Assembly (NCBI GenBank): GCA_963281255.1
Contig: OY725491.1
Coordinates: forward strand, 2,294,001-2,358,000
From: Aphrocallistes beatrix
Lineage: Eukaryota; Porifera; Hexactinellida; Sceptrulophora; Aphrocallistidae
Direction: 5' to 3'
Length of the DNA: 64,000 nt
Shown here one piece after another: positions 22,824 to 33,617 of this stretch. Every line of letters begins with the position of its first letter. Within the stretch, counting starts at the first letter, position 1. Under the pieces are notes generated by a model. The model was not told where the DNA came from and made no database searches. It saw only the letters and a list, made by a program, of their open reading frames with translations. Position numbers and translations under genes: made by a program.

Positions 22824-24331
22824 CTACAATCTATCCTTTTCCAAACTATAAGAATTGGATGAACGATTGAGTCCACATAGAAGAGTATTTTCTTGAAATA
22901 TTTCTTCTATTTCATCAGCTTGCAGCCCCCTTGTTTCGGGTAGAAATAGAAGTATCATTATACAAGATACTATGTTGAAAATCACGAGAATTAGAAATGT
23001 ATATCCATTTCCAACAAACCTTGAAATATAAGGGAATAGTGTAAGAGTTGAGATAGCGTGTAGATTCAATATAAGTTGGATGATACCTGATCCAAATTCT
23101 TTTATTTTGATTGGTAACATTTCTCCCATTATTATGTACAGAACAGACCCCCAACCTAACTGAAAACCAAGCCTAAGCAATGCCAGGCTTACTACAGGCC
23201 AAAGGACGATCCACTTGCAGATTCGTTGGTTTAATTCCGTTTTGTCTCTACCACCGCCCATTATGGTGCAATTAAGTACGTTTTCGTCCATTAGGAAGAA
23301 ATATCCCATCAAAAAGATCATAAAAATCGTTACCCAACAAGACGATATGAATAGCAACGTTTTCCTTCTACAAGGTTCTACCAGAAGTAAAACCAAAAAT
23401 GCACTCACGATTCCGAATATAGGAACGCTTATAGCGAATATATTCTGGTCAATAACCTCGCTCTCTCCCAGCAATGTGGAAGTGTATGGGACTATGATGT
23501 CTGTACCAGTGTTGATAAAAGCCACTGCTAATAGTATCCCCAAATGACAATGCCTTCAAACGATATTTGACAAAGAGTACATTGACATAGTAGTGCAATG
23601 ACATTTTATGCTGTTTTTTTATTTGTAAAGCTGACCTAATGGATAACCATTCTTCTGAAAGATATTCGCCTTCTTTTCTGATACTAAAAAGTACTTTCTT
23701 CGCTCTTAGCTCAAGTCCTCTAGAGTAGAGCCATGTCGGACTGTAGGGTTGTACTATCATTGCAAAGACATGAATTAGTATTAATGTTAAACTATAGCTA
23801 GCATTCTGAATGACAATATTATACCGAATCCATAGACTAATAATGTACCCAAAATTTCATAAATCCCTTGAAAACCTGATAGGAAGCCACGAACAGCCAC
23901 AGGAGTTATTTCTCCAAGATAGAGAGGGAGAGTTGCCCCGCAGATTCCGGTGGCCATTCCAACGAAAACTCTTCCTATCAACAAGTGCTCTGTCCCTGTC
24001 CCTCCAGCAATTAGAGCCATCTCAGAGCTCCAAAGATAGAACTTAATATAATGGTTAGTTTCCTACCGAGATATTTTGATGTTGGAATGGAAAGTAGGTT
24101 GCCTATCGCTAGCCCAACTAGATAGAGAGATACAAAAATAGGGTAGGTGATGTCATCAAGTAGGTTGAGTAGGAGTAATTCACGTAATGTTGGGGAAGAG
24201 AAGCCCAATCCAAAACCGAGGTTGACCTTGGCAAAACATACTATTTGGGAAAGGATAAATATTTTCTTCGTGAATCTAAGTCTAATAATTTTAAACTTGA
24301 ACATTGTTTTAGGCACAACATTAAATTTCAA
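22824..24331 (-). pseudogene. SLC2/Tret1-like sugar transporter with three frameshifts
   Basis: Read from 24331 down to 22824, four consecutive pieces give one major-facilitator sugar transporter: an N-terminal helix region with SIPTSKYLGRK; then the GRVFVGMATGI signature and YLGEITPVAVRG; an intracellular loop with PYSPTWLYSRG; and a C-terminal half with about six hydrophobic helices and FLPETRGL. One-base shifts join the pieces near 24015, 23785 and 23550, with no splice sites at those points. The order and spacing match facilitative glucose/trehalose transporters (about 450-490 residues). It is either a young pseudogene or an intact gene with assembly indels, since there are no internal nonsense codons within the pieces. 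Confidence 0.85.
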
Positions 24332-24589
24332 CTAGATTTGATATTGATTAAACAAGATCTATTTTTCCAATACATTCTAAAATATAGATGGATTAGTAGA
24401 TGTTATTACCAGATTTTAAGTATGACTATTTCTACCAAATTAGTCTCATTATTATTCTATAGTACTAGTAGGTGTGATCATTACTGGTGGCTAAAGTTAG
24501 CTAATTTATCCATATTTAATGCAACCTGATATCAGAACAGTAAGTAGGTTACAAGAAGTTACCCTTGTGAGTGCCAAAATAATTACAGC
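24332..24589. other. Intergenic, no feature seen
   Basis: AT-rich DNA between the transporter and the foldback repeat. Confidence 0.35.
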
Positions 24590-25212
24590 AACATTTGACC
24601 CATCTTTTTCATAGAATATTCACTATGAATTAAGGTTAACTTTTTGATTTTGAAAATTTCAAAAAACGGCTTGTTTTGGGTAAATAACTTATTAAACTTT
24701 CTTATTCTCCACCTGAAACACCCAAAAGCCCCCGAAGGGGGGTTTGAGGTTTCAAAATCACCACATGGAACAACAACTAGCAAGGGATCTTCTTGCAAAA
24801 TTTCTAACCTCCATTCTTTCTTGGAGCATAACTCAGCAAGTTTCCATCCTATCTTAATTAGTTCGACGCAAATCGACGTAGGATCTTATTGAATTCTAAA
24901 TTTAAAGGTCCTGCCATTCTCCGTGCTGTGTAAACACCATAACAGCTGAGGTGAAAGCTGAGACAATTCTGCTTCGATTCCCGTCAAGAGAATAGGATGA
25001 AAACTCGCTGAGTCATGCTCCAAGAAAGGAATAGGGGTTGAAAATTTTGCAAAAAAAGATCCCTTTGCAGGATTTTGCTCCATGTGACAATTTTGACAAC
25101 CTAAGTGCCTCTCTTTGGGGGTTTAGGTGAAGAGTAGGAAAGTTGAACAAATTGATTGCCCCAAACAAGGATTTTTATAAATTTTCAAGATCGACCCATT
25201 TCGTCCAACGTT
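24590..25212. repeat. Large inverted (foldback) repeat
   Basis: The left arm, about 24595-24860 (GACCCATCTTTTTCATAG... TTCTTGGAGCATAACTCAGC), is matched in reverse complement by about 24985-25203 (GCTGAGTCATGCTCCAAGAA... CGACCCATTTCG). Shared blocks include TCTTGGAGCATGACTCAGC-type and TTTTGGGTAAATAAC/GCCCCAAACAAG-type sequence. A 120-bp spacer separates the arms. No coding capacity. Confidence 0.75.
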
Positions 25213-25399
25213 AGCCTTAATTACTATTTCTGGATCCTATAATATTCCAAATGGAAGTAATTTTATGAAAAAATTATCGTAGACTCAGCATTTGACACCT
25301 ATATGCTAATTTTCACATCTCTACGATTTTTGCAAGTTCTTCAATCAATTTGGACAATAATATACAATACAAAATCCCAGCGTTTTAACATATAAATTA

Positions 25400-25560
25400 C
25401 AGTGGAACCCCGGAATTACGGTTACCCTTGGGACCGAGAAAAGTGACCTTAATTTTGGGGGGCCGTAATTCTGAAACTTTTGAAAGAAACCATATTTCAT
25501 TAACATTAACCTTAATATACCAATTACAGTCTGTTTCATAATTATTGGTACTATTTTTAA
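25400..25560. repeat. Fragments of two transposon ends
   Basis: TACAGTGGAACCCCGGAATT at about 25398 looks like one end of a Tigger-type MITE. Near 25525 TACAGTCTGTTTCATAATTATTG matches the Tc1 end at 8184. Neither has its partner end nearby, so both appear truncated. Confidence 0.6.
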
Positions 25561-25659
25561 ACGATTGTTTTGATTGATTAGTGTTGTAGATTGGCTAGTG
25601 ATTAAATAAATGTAAATTTTGAATAAAGAAAAAACGTTTATAAGAGTAAACCTATTCAA

Positions 25660-26040
25660 CAATAGCTATTAGGACATGAAGATAGATAATTAAGAAATGT
25701 AATCAGAAAATACAGATACGAATGAAATGGAACCAAATATAAATTTAGAAATGAAGAGAAATTGAAATGGAACAAGAGTAAAATAGAAATGAAGAGAAAA
25801 TGGATTGAATTGCAATCAGAAAAAAAGTATTGAGTATAAAAATAGAATTGAAAGAATGAAAATGAATCAACTAAAGGGCAAATACTGAGAATAGATAAAA
25901 GAAAAGAAAAGAAGGGTGATATATACGAATTAAGGGGACATAATTAGCAGGAAAGTAAGACATAAGTGATAGCGGGAAAAAATGAAGGGGGATAGGAACA
26001 GCAACTGAGACACCTTACGTTCGACAGGGACAGATATGAC
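25660..26040. other. Purine-rich left flank of the minisatellite
   Basis: About 380 bp dominated by A and G (AAATGAAGAGAAATTGAAAT and similar). A comparable purine-rich stretch precedes the second array at 37800-37985. Confidence 0.55.
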
Positions 26041-29000
26041 TGTAATTGAGACAATTTATGTGCAACCGGGAAATATAAAATGTTAGTGGGAGATCATACA
26101 TACCAGTGGGACATCCTAAGCACTAGTGAAACACGGAAGATGGTAGTGGGACATCTTAAGTGCTACCGGGAAACTAATGAGACAATCTATTACAAACGCG
26201 AAATATAAATATTAGTCGGAGATCAAACAGGCCAGTGGGACATCTTGAGCGCTGTCGGTGCACGTAAGATGCTACCGGGACAGATATGATTCTGATCAGA
26301 CAATTTATGTGCAACCGGGAAATATAAATGTTAGTCGGAGATCTGACATGTCAGTGGGACATCTTAAGTGCGGGTGAAATACTTTCTTCTTCTCTTCTTT
26401 TCGCAATGTCTTCATCCTGCACAATTTGAACTGGAATGTTTTCTTAATGCTTGCTCTCCTCAGACTCATAGGCGGAAGGTTTTGTCAAAAATCCATAATA
26501 TCTGGGGGGGCGACCCACTCACAAACTACTAGTAGTATGCCACTGGGACATCATAAGTTCTACCGGGACAGATATGATTCTGATTAGACAATTTATGTGC
26601 AACCGTGAAATATAAATGTTAGTCGGAGATCTTACATGTCAGTGGGACATCTTAGGTGCGGGTGAAATACTTTCTGCTTCTCCTCTTTTCGCAATGTCTT
26701 AATCCTGCACAATTTGAACTGGAATGTTTTCTTAATGCTTGCTCTCCTCAGACTCATAGGCGGAAGGTTTTGTCAAAAATCCATAATATCTGGGGGGGCG
26801 ACCCACTCACAAACTACTAGTAGTATGCTACTGGGACATCATAAGTTCTACCGGGACAGATATGATTCTGATTAGACAATTTATGTGCAACCGTGAAATA
26901 TAAATGTTAGTCGGAGATCTTACATGTCAGTGGGACATCTTAGGCACTAGTGGAACACGTAAGATGCCACTGGGACATCTTAAGTCCTACCGGGACAGAT
27001 ATTGTAATTCTGATGAGATAATTTATGTGCAGCTAGGAAATATAAATGTTAGTGGGATATCTTACATGCCAGTGGGCACTACTGGAACACGTAAGATGCT
27101 ACTGGGACATCTTAAGTCCTACCGGAACAGATATAGTAATTCTGATGAGACAATTTATGTACAGCTGGGAAATATAAATGTTAGTTGAAGATCTTAAATG
27201 TTAGTGGGAACTCTTAAGCACTAGCGGGACACGTTAGATGCCACTGGGACATCTTAAGCACTAGCGGGACACGTAAGATGCCACTTGGACATCTTAAGTT
27301 CCACCGGGACAGATATGATTCTGATGAGACAATTTATGTTCAAACGGGAAATATTAATGTTATTGGGATATCTTACATGTCAGTGGGACATCTTAGGCAC
27401 TAGTGGAACACGTAAGATGCTACTGGGACATCTTAAGTACTAGTGGGACACGTAAGATGCCACTTGGACATCTTAAGTGCTATCGGGACACGTAAGCAGC
27501 TACCAGGGCATCTTAAGTCCTACCGGAACAGATATAGTAATTCTGATGAGACAATTTATGTGCAGCTAGGAAATATAAATGTTAGTTGAAGATCTTACAT
27601 GTTAGTGGGAACTCTTAAGCACTAGCGGGACACGTTAGATGCCACTGGGACATCTTAAGCACTAGCGGGACACGTTAGTGCCACTGGGATATCTTAAGCA
27701 CTAGTGGGACACGTAAGATGCCACTTGGACATCTTAAGTTCTACCGGGACAGATATGATTCTGATGGGACAATTTATGTTCACACGGGAAATATAAATGT
27801 TAGTTGAAGATCTTACATGTTAGTGGGAACTCTTAAGCACTAGCGGGACACGTTAGTGCCACTGGGACATCTTAAGCACTAGCGGGACACGTTAGTGCCA
27901 CAGGGATATCTTAAGCACTAGTGGGACACGTAAGATGCCACTTGGACATCTTAAGTTCTACCGGGACAGATATGATTCTGATGAGACAATTTATGTTCAA
28001 ACGGGAAATGTAAATGTTATTGGGATATCTTACATGTCAGTGGGACATCTTAGGCACTAGTGGAACACGTAAGATCCTATTGGGACATCTTAAGTGCTAC
28101 CGGGGCACGTGAGGTCCTACTGGGACATCTTAAGTGCTACCGGAACACGTAAGGTACTACTGGGACATCATAAGTGCTATCGGGACACGTAAGCAGCTAC
28201 CAGGGCATCTTAAGTCCTACCGGGACAGATATAGTAATTCTGATGAGACAATTTATGTTCACACGGGAAATATAAATGTTAGTTGAAGATCTTACATGTT
28301 AGTGGGAACTCTTAAGCACTAGCGGGACACGTTAGTGCCACTGGGATATCTTAAGCACTAGTGGGACACGTAAGATGCCACTTGGACATCTTAAGTTCTA
28401 CAGGGACAGATATGATTCTGATGAGACAATTTATGTTCACACGGGAAATATAAATGTTAGTGGGATATCTTACATGTCAGTGGGACATCTTAGGCACTAG
28501 TGGAACACGTAAGATGCTACAGGGACATCTTAAGCACTAGCGGGACACGTTAGATGCCACTGGGACATCTTAAGCACTAGCGGGACACGTTAGTGCCACT
28601 GTGATAACTTAAGCACTAGTGGGACACGTAAGATGCCACTTGGACATCTTAAGTGCTACCGTGACACGTAAGGTACTACTGAGACATCATAAGTGCTATC
28701 GGGACACGTAAGGTACTACTAAGACATCATAAGTGCTATCGGGACACGGTAGCAGCTACCAGGGCATCTTAAGTCCTACCAGGACAGATATAGTAATTCT
28801 AATGGGACGATTTATGTGCAGCTGGGAAATATAAATGTTAGTTGAAGATCTTACATGTTAGTGGGAACTCTTAAGCACTAGCGGGACACGTTAGATGCCA
28901 CTGGGACATCTTAAGCACTAGCGGGACACGTTAGATGCCACTGGAACATCTTAAGCACTAGCGGGACACGTTAGTGCCACAGGGACATCTTAAGCACTAG

Positions 29001-31490
29001 CGGGACACGTTAGTGCAACAGGGACATCTTAAGCACTAGCGGGACACGTTAGTGCCACAGGGACATCTTAAGCACTAGCGGGACACGTTAGTGCCACAGG
29101 GATATCTTAAGCACTAGTGGGACACGTGAGATGCCACTTGGACATCTTAAGTTCTACCGGGACAGATATGATTCTGATGGGACAATTTATGTGCAACCTT
29201 GAAATATAAATGTTAGTCGGAGATCTTACATGTCAGTGGGACATCTTAGGCACTAGTGGAACACGTAAGATGCCACTGGGACATCTTAAGTCCTACCGGG
29301 ACAGATATTGTAATTCTGATGAGAGAATTTATGTGCAGCTGGGAAATATAAATGTTAGTGGAATATCTTACATGCCAGTGGGCACTACTGGAACACGTAA
29401 GATGCTACTGGGGCATCTTAAGTGCTACCGGGACACGTAAGGTCCTACTGGGACATCTTAAGTGCTACCGGGACACGTAAGCAGCTACCAGGGCATCTTA
29501 AGTCCTAACGGGACAGATATTGTAATTCTGATGAGAGAATTTATGTGCAGATGGGAAATAGAAATGTTAGTGGGATATCTTACATGCCAGTGGGCACTAC
29601 TGGAACACGTAAGATGCTACTGGGACATCTTAAGTGCTACCGGGACACGTAAGGTCCTACTGGGACATCTTAAGTGCTACCGGGACACGTAAGCAGCTAC
29701 CAGGGCATCTTAACTTCTACCAGGACAGATATAGTAATTCTGATGGGACAATTTATGTGCAGCTGAGAAATATAAATGTTAGTTGAAGATCTATAATGTT
29801 AGTGGGAACTCTTAAGCACTAGCGGGACACGTTAGATGCCACTGGGACATCTTAAGCACTAGCGGGACACGTTAGTGCCACTGTGATATCTTAAGCACTA
29901 GTGGGAAACGTCAGATGCCACTGGGACATCTTAAGTTCGACCGGACAGATATGATTCTGATGAGCCAATTTATGTTCAAACGGGAAATATAAATGTTAGT
30001 GGGATATCTTACATGCCAATGGGCACTACTGGAACACGTAAGATGCTACTGGGACATCTTAAGTGCTACCGGGACACGTAAGGTACTACCAGGGCATCTT
30101 AAGTCCTACCAGGACAGATATAGTAATTCTGATGGGACGATTTATGTGCAGCTGGGAAATATAAATGTTAGTTGAAGATCTTACATGTTAGTGGGAACTC
30201 TTAAGCACTAGCGGGACACGTTAGTGCCACTGGGATATCTTAAGCACTAGTGGGACACGTAAGATGCCACTTGGACATCTTAAGTGCTACCGGGACACGT
30301 AAGGTACTACTGGGGCATCTTAAGTGCTATCGGGACACGTAAGCAGCTACCAGGGCATCTTAAGTCCTACCGGAACAGATATAGTAATTCTGATGGGACA
30401 ATTTATGTTCAAACGGGAAATATAAATGTTAGTGGGATATCTTACATGTCAGTGGGACATCTTAGGCACTAGTGGAACACGTAAGATGCTACAGGGACAT
30501 CTTAAGTGCTACCGGGACACGTAAGGTACTACTGAGACATCATAAGTGCTTTCGGGACACGGTAGCAGCTACCAGGGCATCTTAAGTCCTACCAGGGCAG
30601 ATATAGTAATTCTGATGTGACGATTTATGTGCAACTGGGAAATATAAATGTTAGTTGAAGATCTTACATGTTAGTGGGAACTCTTAAGCACTAGCGGGAC
30701 ATGTTAGATGCCACTGGGACATCTTAAGCACTAGCGGGACACGTTAGTGCCAAAATGATATCTTAAGCACTAGTGGGACACGTAAGATGCCACTTGGACA
30801 TCTTAAGTTCTACCGGGACAGATATGATTCTGATGAGCCAATTTATGTTCAAACGGGAAATATAAATGTTAGTGGATATCTTACATGCTAGTGAGCACTA
30901 CTGGAACACGTAAGATGCTACTGGGACATCTTAGGCACTAGTGGAACACGTAAGGTCCTACTGGGACATCTTAAGTGCTACCGGGACACGTAAGGTACTA
31001 CTGGGACATCTTAAGTTCTATCGGGACACGCAAGCAGCTACCAGGGCATCTTAAGTTCTACCGGGACAGATATGATTCTGATGAGCCAATTTATGTTCAA
31101 ACGGGAAATATAAATGTTAGTGGATATCTTACATGCTAGTGAGCACTACTGGAACACGTAAGATGCTACTGGGACATCTTAGGCACTAGTGGAACACGTA
31201 AGGTCCTACTGGGACATCTTAAGTGCTACCGGGACACGTAAGGTACTACTGGGACATCTTAAGTTCTATCGGGACACGCAAGCAGCTACCAGGGCATCTT
31301 AAGTCCTACCGGGACAGATATTGTAATTCTGGTGAGACAATTTATGTGCAGCTGGGAAATATAAATGTTAGTTGATTATCTTACATGCTAGTGGGAACTC
31401 TTAAGCACTAGCGGGATATCTTAGATGCCACTGGGACATCACTGGGACACGTTAGATGCAACCGGGACGTTAGATGCCACTGGGACATTG
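26040..31490 (+). repeat. Minisatellite array, 20-bp monomer in 39-40 bp dimers and longer composite units
   Basis: Two related 20-bp monomers alternate, GGGACATCTTAAGCACTAGC and GGGACACGTTAGATGCCACT, with 39- and 40-bp dimer versions. Longer composite units insert a block with GACAATTTATGTGCAGCTGG and GAAATATAAATGTTAGT. CTTAAG and ACACGTAAG recur throughout. The open frames inside it (for example 26904-27188 and 29210-29440) merely reflect the repeat phase. Most of it lies inside the hAT element at 26467-32619. Confidence 0.97.
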
Positions 31491-32619
31491 TATTTGAATC
31501 AATTATTTTTTAAATTAAGCAATACTATGTTGATAGTCAGGTAATTAATATGTTATGATAAATTCAATCTAATTAACGCAATAATTCAGTGGGACAAATT
31601 AATGAAGAAGCTGTGTATACTCAGACAAGCAATTATTAAGTGCTGGCCCGAAAATGTTCTTTCTTTGTACTGTTTTATCGACAAATTCATCTGTGAGAGA
31701 ATCAAGTTCCATTGTACGAACGATATCTCTGTGTGCAGACAAGATTGCGCAATGGTTCAGCCTCTGTTAAGTCTGACTGCTTCGTAAATATGTGTGGATC
31801 CTACGTAACATGCTAAACGAACGTTCAGCTTCGCATGTACTCACAGGCAAGCACAAATAGATAACACATAATGAGTGCATATTGGGGATCATCCATTTCA
31901 ACGCGTCTTCATCGACGAGTTTCCTTCTCAATATATCAACCGTCGTTGAGGCATTCTCCTGACGGCACCTTTCAAACCACATATTCCTCTCGAAACGCAG
32001 ATTATCAAGATGGACGTCACCATCATAAAAGAGTACCAGCCTTGTCAGGTCTACAACTGTCATATTTTCCTCTTCAAGAGTGCAGCGAATCAGTTCCACT
32101 ATGTCGAGATTTTGCTTTGAGTAACGCTCAGTTAGGGCCCTTGAACCTGTTTTAATCACCGATATAAAAAGATCTGTGCAAAATTCTTTAATTTAGTCAT
32201 CACAGTTGTCCTTAGGTTTCTTGGCGTAGTAGACCTGAATCAAGAGCTGACCTTCTGAATCAGAAGAATCTCGAACTCGTTTATAAGCCATTGTGATAAC
32301 TCAAAGGGTGTAAGAAGCGAATCTAACTGGTTACAACAATAACCCATTTTTAAGATTAATCACAAATGATGTACATTGTAACACTTCATGGATAGGTATT
32401 CTAAGGATGAATATTATGCAATTCAATTAAAAGGGATGACATAAAATCGAGGTGACACAATAACAATCATGGAGTTATTCATTTTGGTAGGCGAAATTGT
32501 TGTGAATAAAATTATGGTCGAGATATCAGATCTCAACATCAAAAATTAAACAAACCGGTTTTCAATTTCCAAATCTGGGGGGGCCGCCCCCCCTGCCCCC
32601 CCCCAACTTTCCGCTTATG
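26467..32619 (-). mobile_element. hAT transposon carrying the internal minisatellite
   Basis: The left end CATAGGCGGAAGGTT (26467, duplicated at 26755) and the right end AACTTTCCGCTTATG (to 32619) are inverted. They are flanked by identical 8-bp CTCAGACT (26459-26466 and 32620-32627), the hAT target-site length. The flanking DNA on both sides is the inverted Crypton copy, continuous across the insertion when compared with the sense copy around 34400-34450. A transposase remnant lies near the right end. Confidence 0.85.
31600..32300 (-). pseudogene. hAT transposase remnant with C-terminal dimerisation region
   Basis: The minus-strand frame 32159-31767 carries the hAT dimerisation signature (LCLPVSTCEAERSFSMLRRI). 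A TAA interrupts it after RSSQT. The same frame continues beyond the stop (RLNHCAILSAH, EFVDK) to about 31610. A separate start-like segment, MAYKRVRDSSDSE, lies at about 32290-32200 and ends in a stop. The DDE core is absent, so the copy looks internally deleted and inactive. Confidence 0.85.
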
Positions 32620-33347
32620 CTCAGACTCAATTTCAATTATTTCCTCGTCAATAGACAAACTTGTGGCAATATCACCCCCTTCATCAGAAACAGACTCATC
32701 TCTTTATCTTCCTGCACAATCTCAACTGGAACGCTTTCATCCTGAGTGCTTGATTCTATGGGTTTTAGAGACTTTATGAAAATAGGCTTCGTGTTCGTTT
32801 TCCCTGCCACTGATCTTGCCTTTATCCCATGATAGAGATTTAAGTGCCGAGGAAATCTACATAAATATTATTTATAAACAATGTGATTGCATTTGCAGAA
32901 ATGTATACATATCCAGTTGATGATTAAATTTGCAAGTAATTGTGTTTGTTAAATATTTAGACATATATGAAATGGTACATATTTTTTCTGATTCTACATG
33001 TCAGATACTACCTGTGATTAATAACATGAAGCAATTCAGCTATCAACTCGGGCGATGCTTCTGAGTGGACGAGTTTTATGTGTCGAAGCAATTTGCAAAT
33101 TTTGTTTCGCATAACAAGCACGTTTTCTTTTCGGTGGTAGCCATCACACAGAATATACTAATGCTTTCAACTATTCAATATTAATTGAGATATTAATGAC
33201 TTAGATACTACTTGTTAATAGCAAAAAGTATGCCTTTTAATTAGCATAGCCATTCAGGGAAAAGTATATCCTTCTCATTCTGTTGATATGGAAATATTGT
33301 CTATTAATTCATTTAATTGTAACGAGTTGTTAGTGTGAAGATATTAT
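32620..33347 (-). pseudogene. Inverted partial copy of the tyrosine-recombinase gene 5' region
   Basis: This is the reverse complement of about 33394-34425, with divergence, including the region upstream of the start codon, the zinc-finger exon (CATCACACAG... GTCGAAGCAATTTGC) and the acidic exon. An internal deletion of about 230 bp removes the end of the first exon and part of intron 1. The downstream part of this copy continues at 26376-26466 beyond the hAT insertion. It cannot encode protein. Confidence 0.85.
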
Positions 33348-33617
33348 TTATATGGATGTATTAACTATTAACTAAATCTCTTTTTCAAGAGAATAATATC
33401 TTCACACTAACAACTCGATGCAATTAAATGTATTAATAGACAGTATTTCCATATCATACAGAATGAGAAGGATTTACTTTACCCTGAATGACTATGCTAA
33501 TTAAAGCCATACTTTTTGCTAATTAAAGGCATACTTTTTGCTATTAATAAGTAGTATATAAGTCATTAATATCTCAATTAATATTGAAAAGTTGAAAGCA
33601 TTTGTATATTCTGAGTG

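Noticed and set aside
26904..30472. Several 60-94 residue open frames inside the minisatellite with shared protein sequence (LGHLKSYRDRYSNSD and similar)
   Set aside because: They follow the repeat phase, begin and end arbitrarily and appear only where repeat length keeps frame; no independent coding evidence.
26040..31490. CRISPR-like appearance of short regular repeats
   Set aside because: No unique spacers between constant repeats; all parts of the unit recur, and this is a eukaryotic minisatellite.
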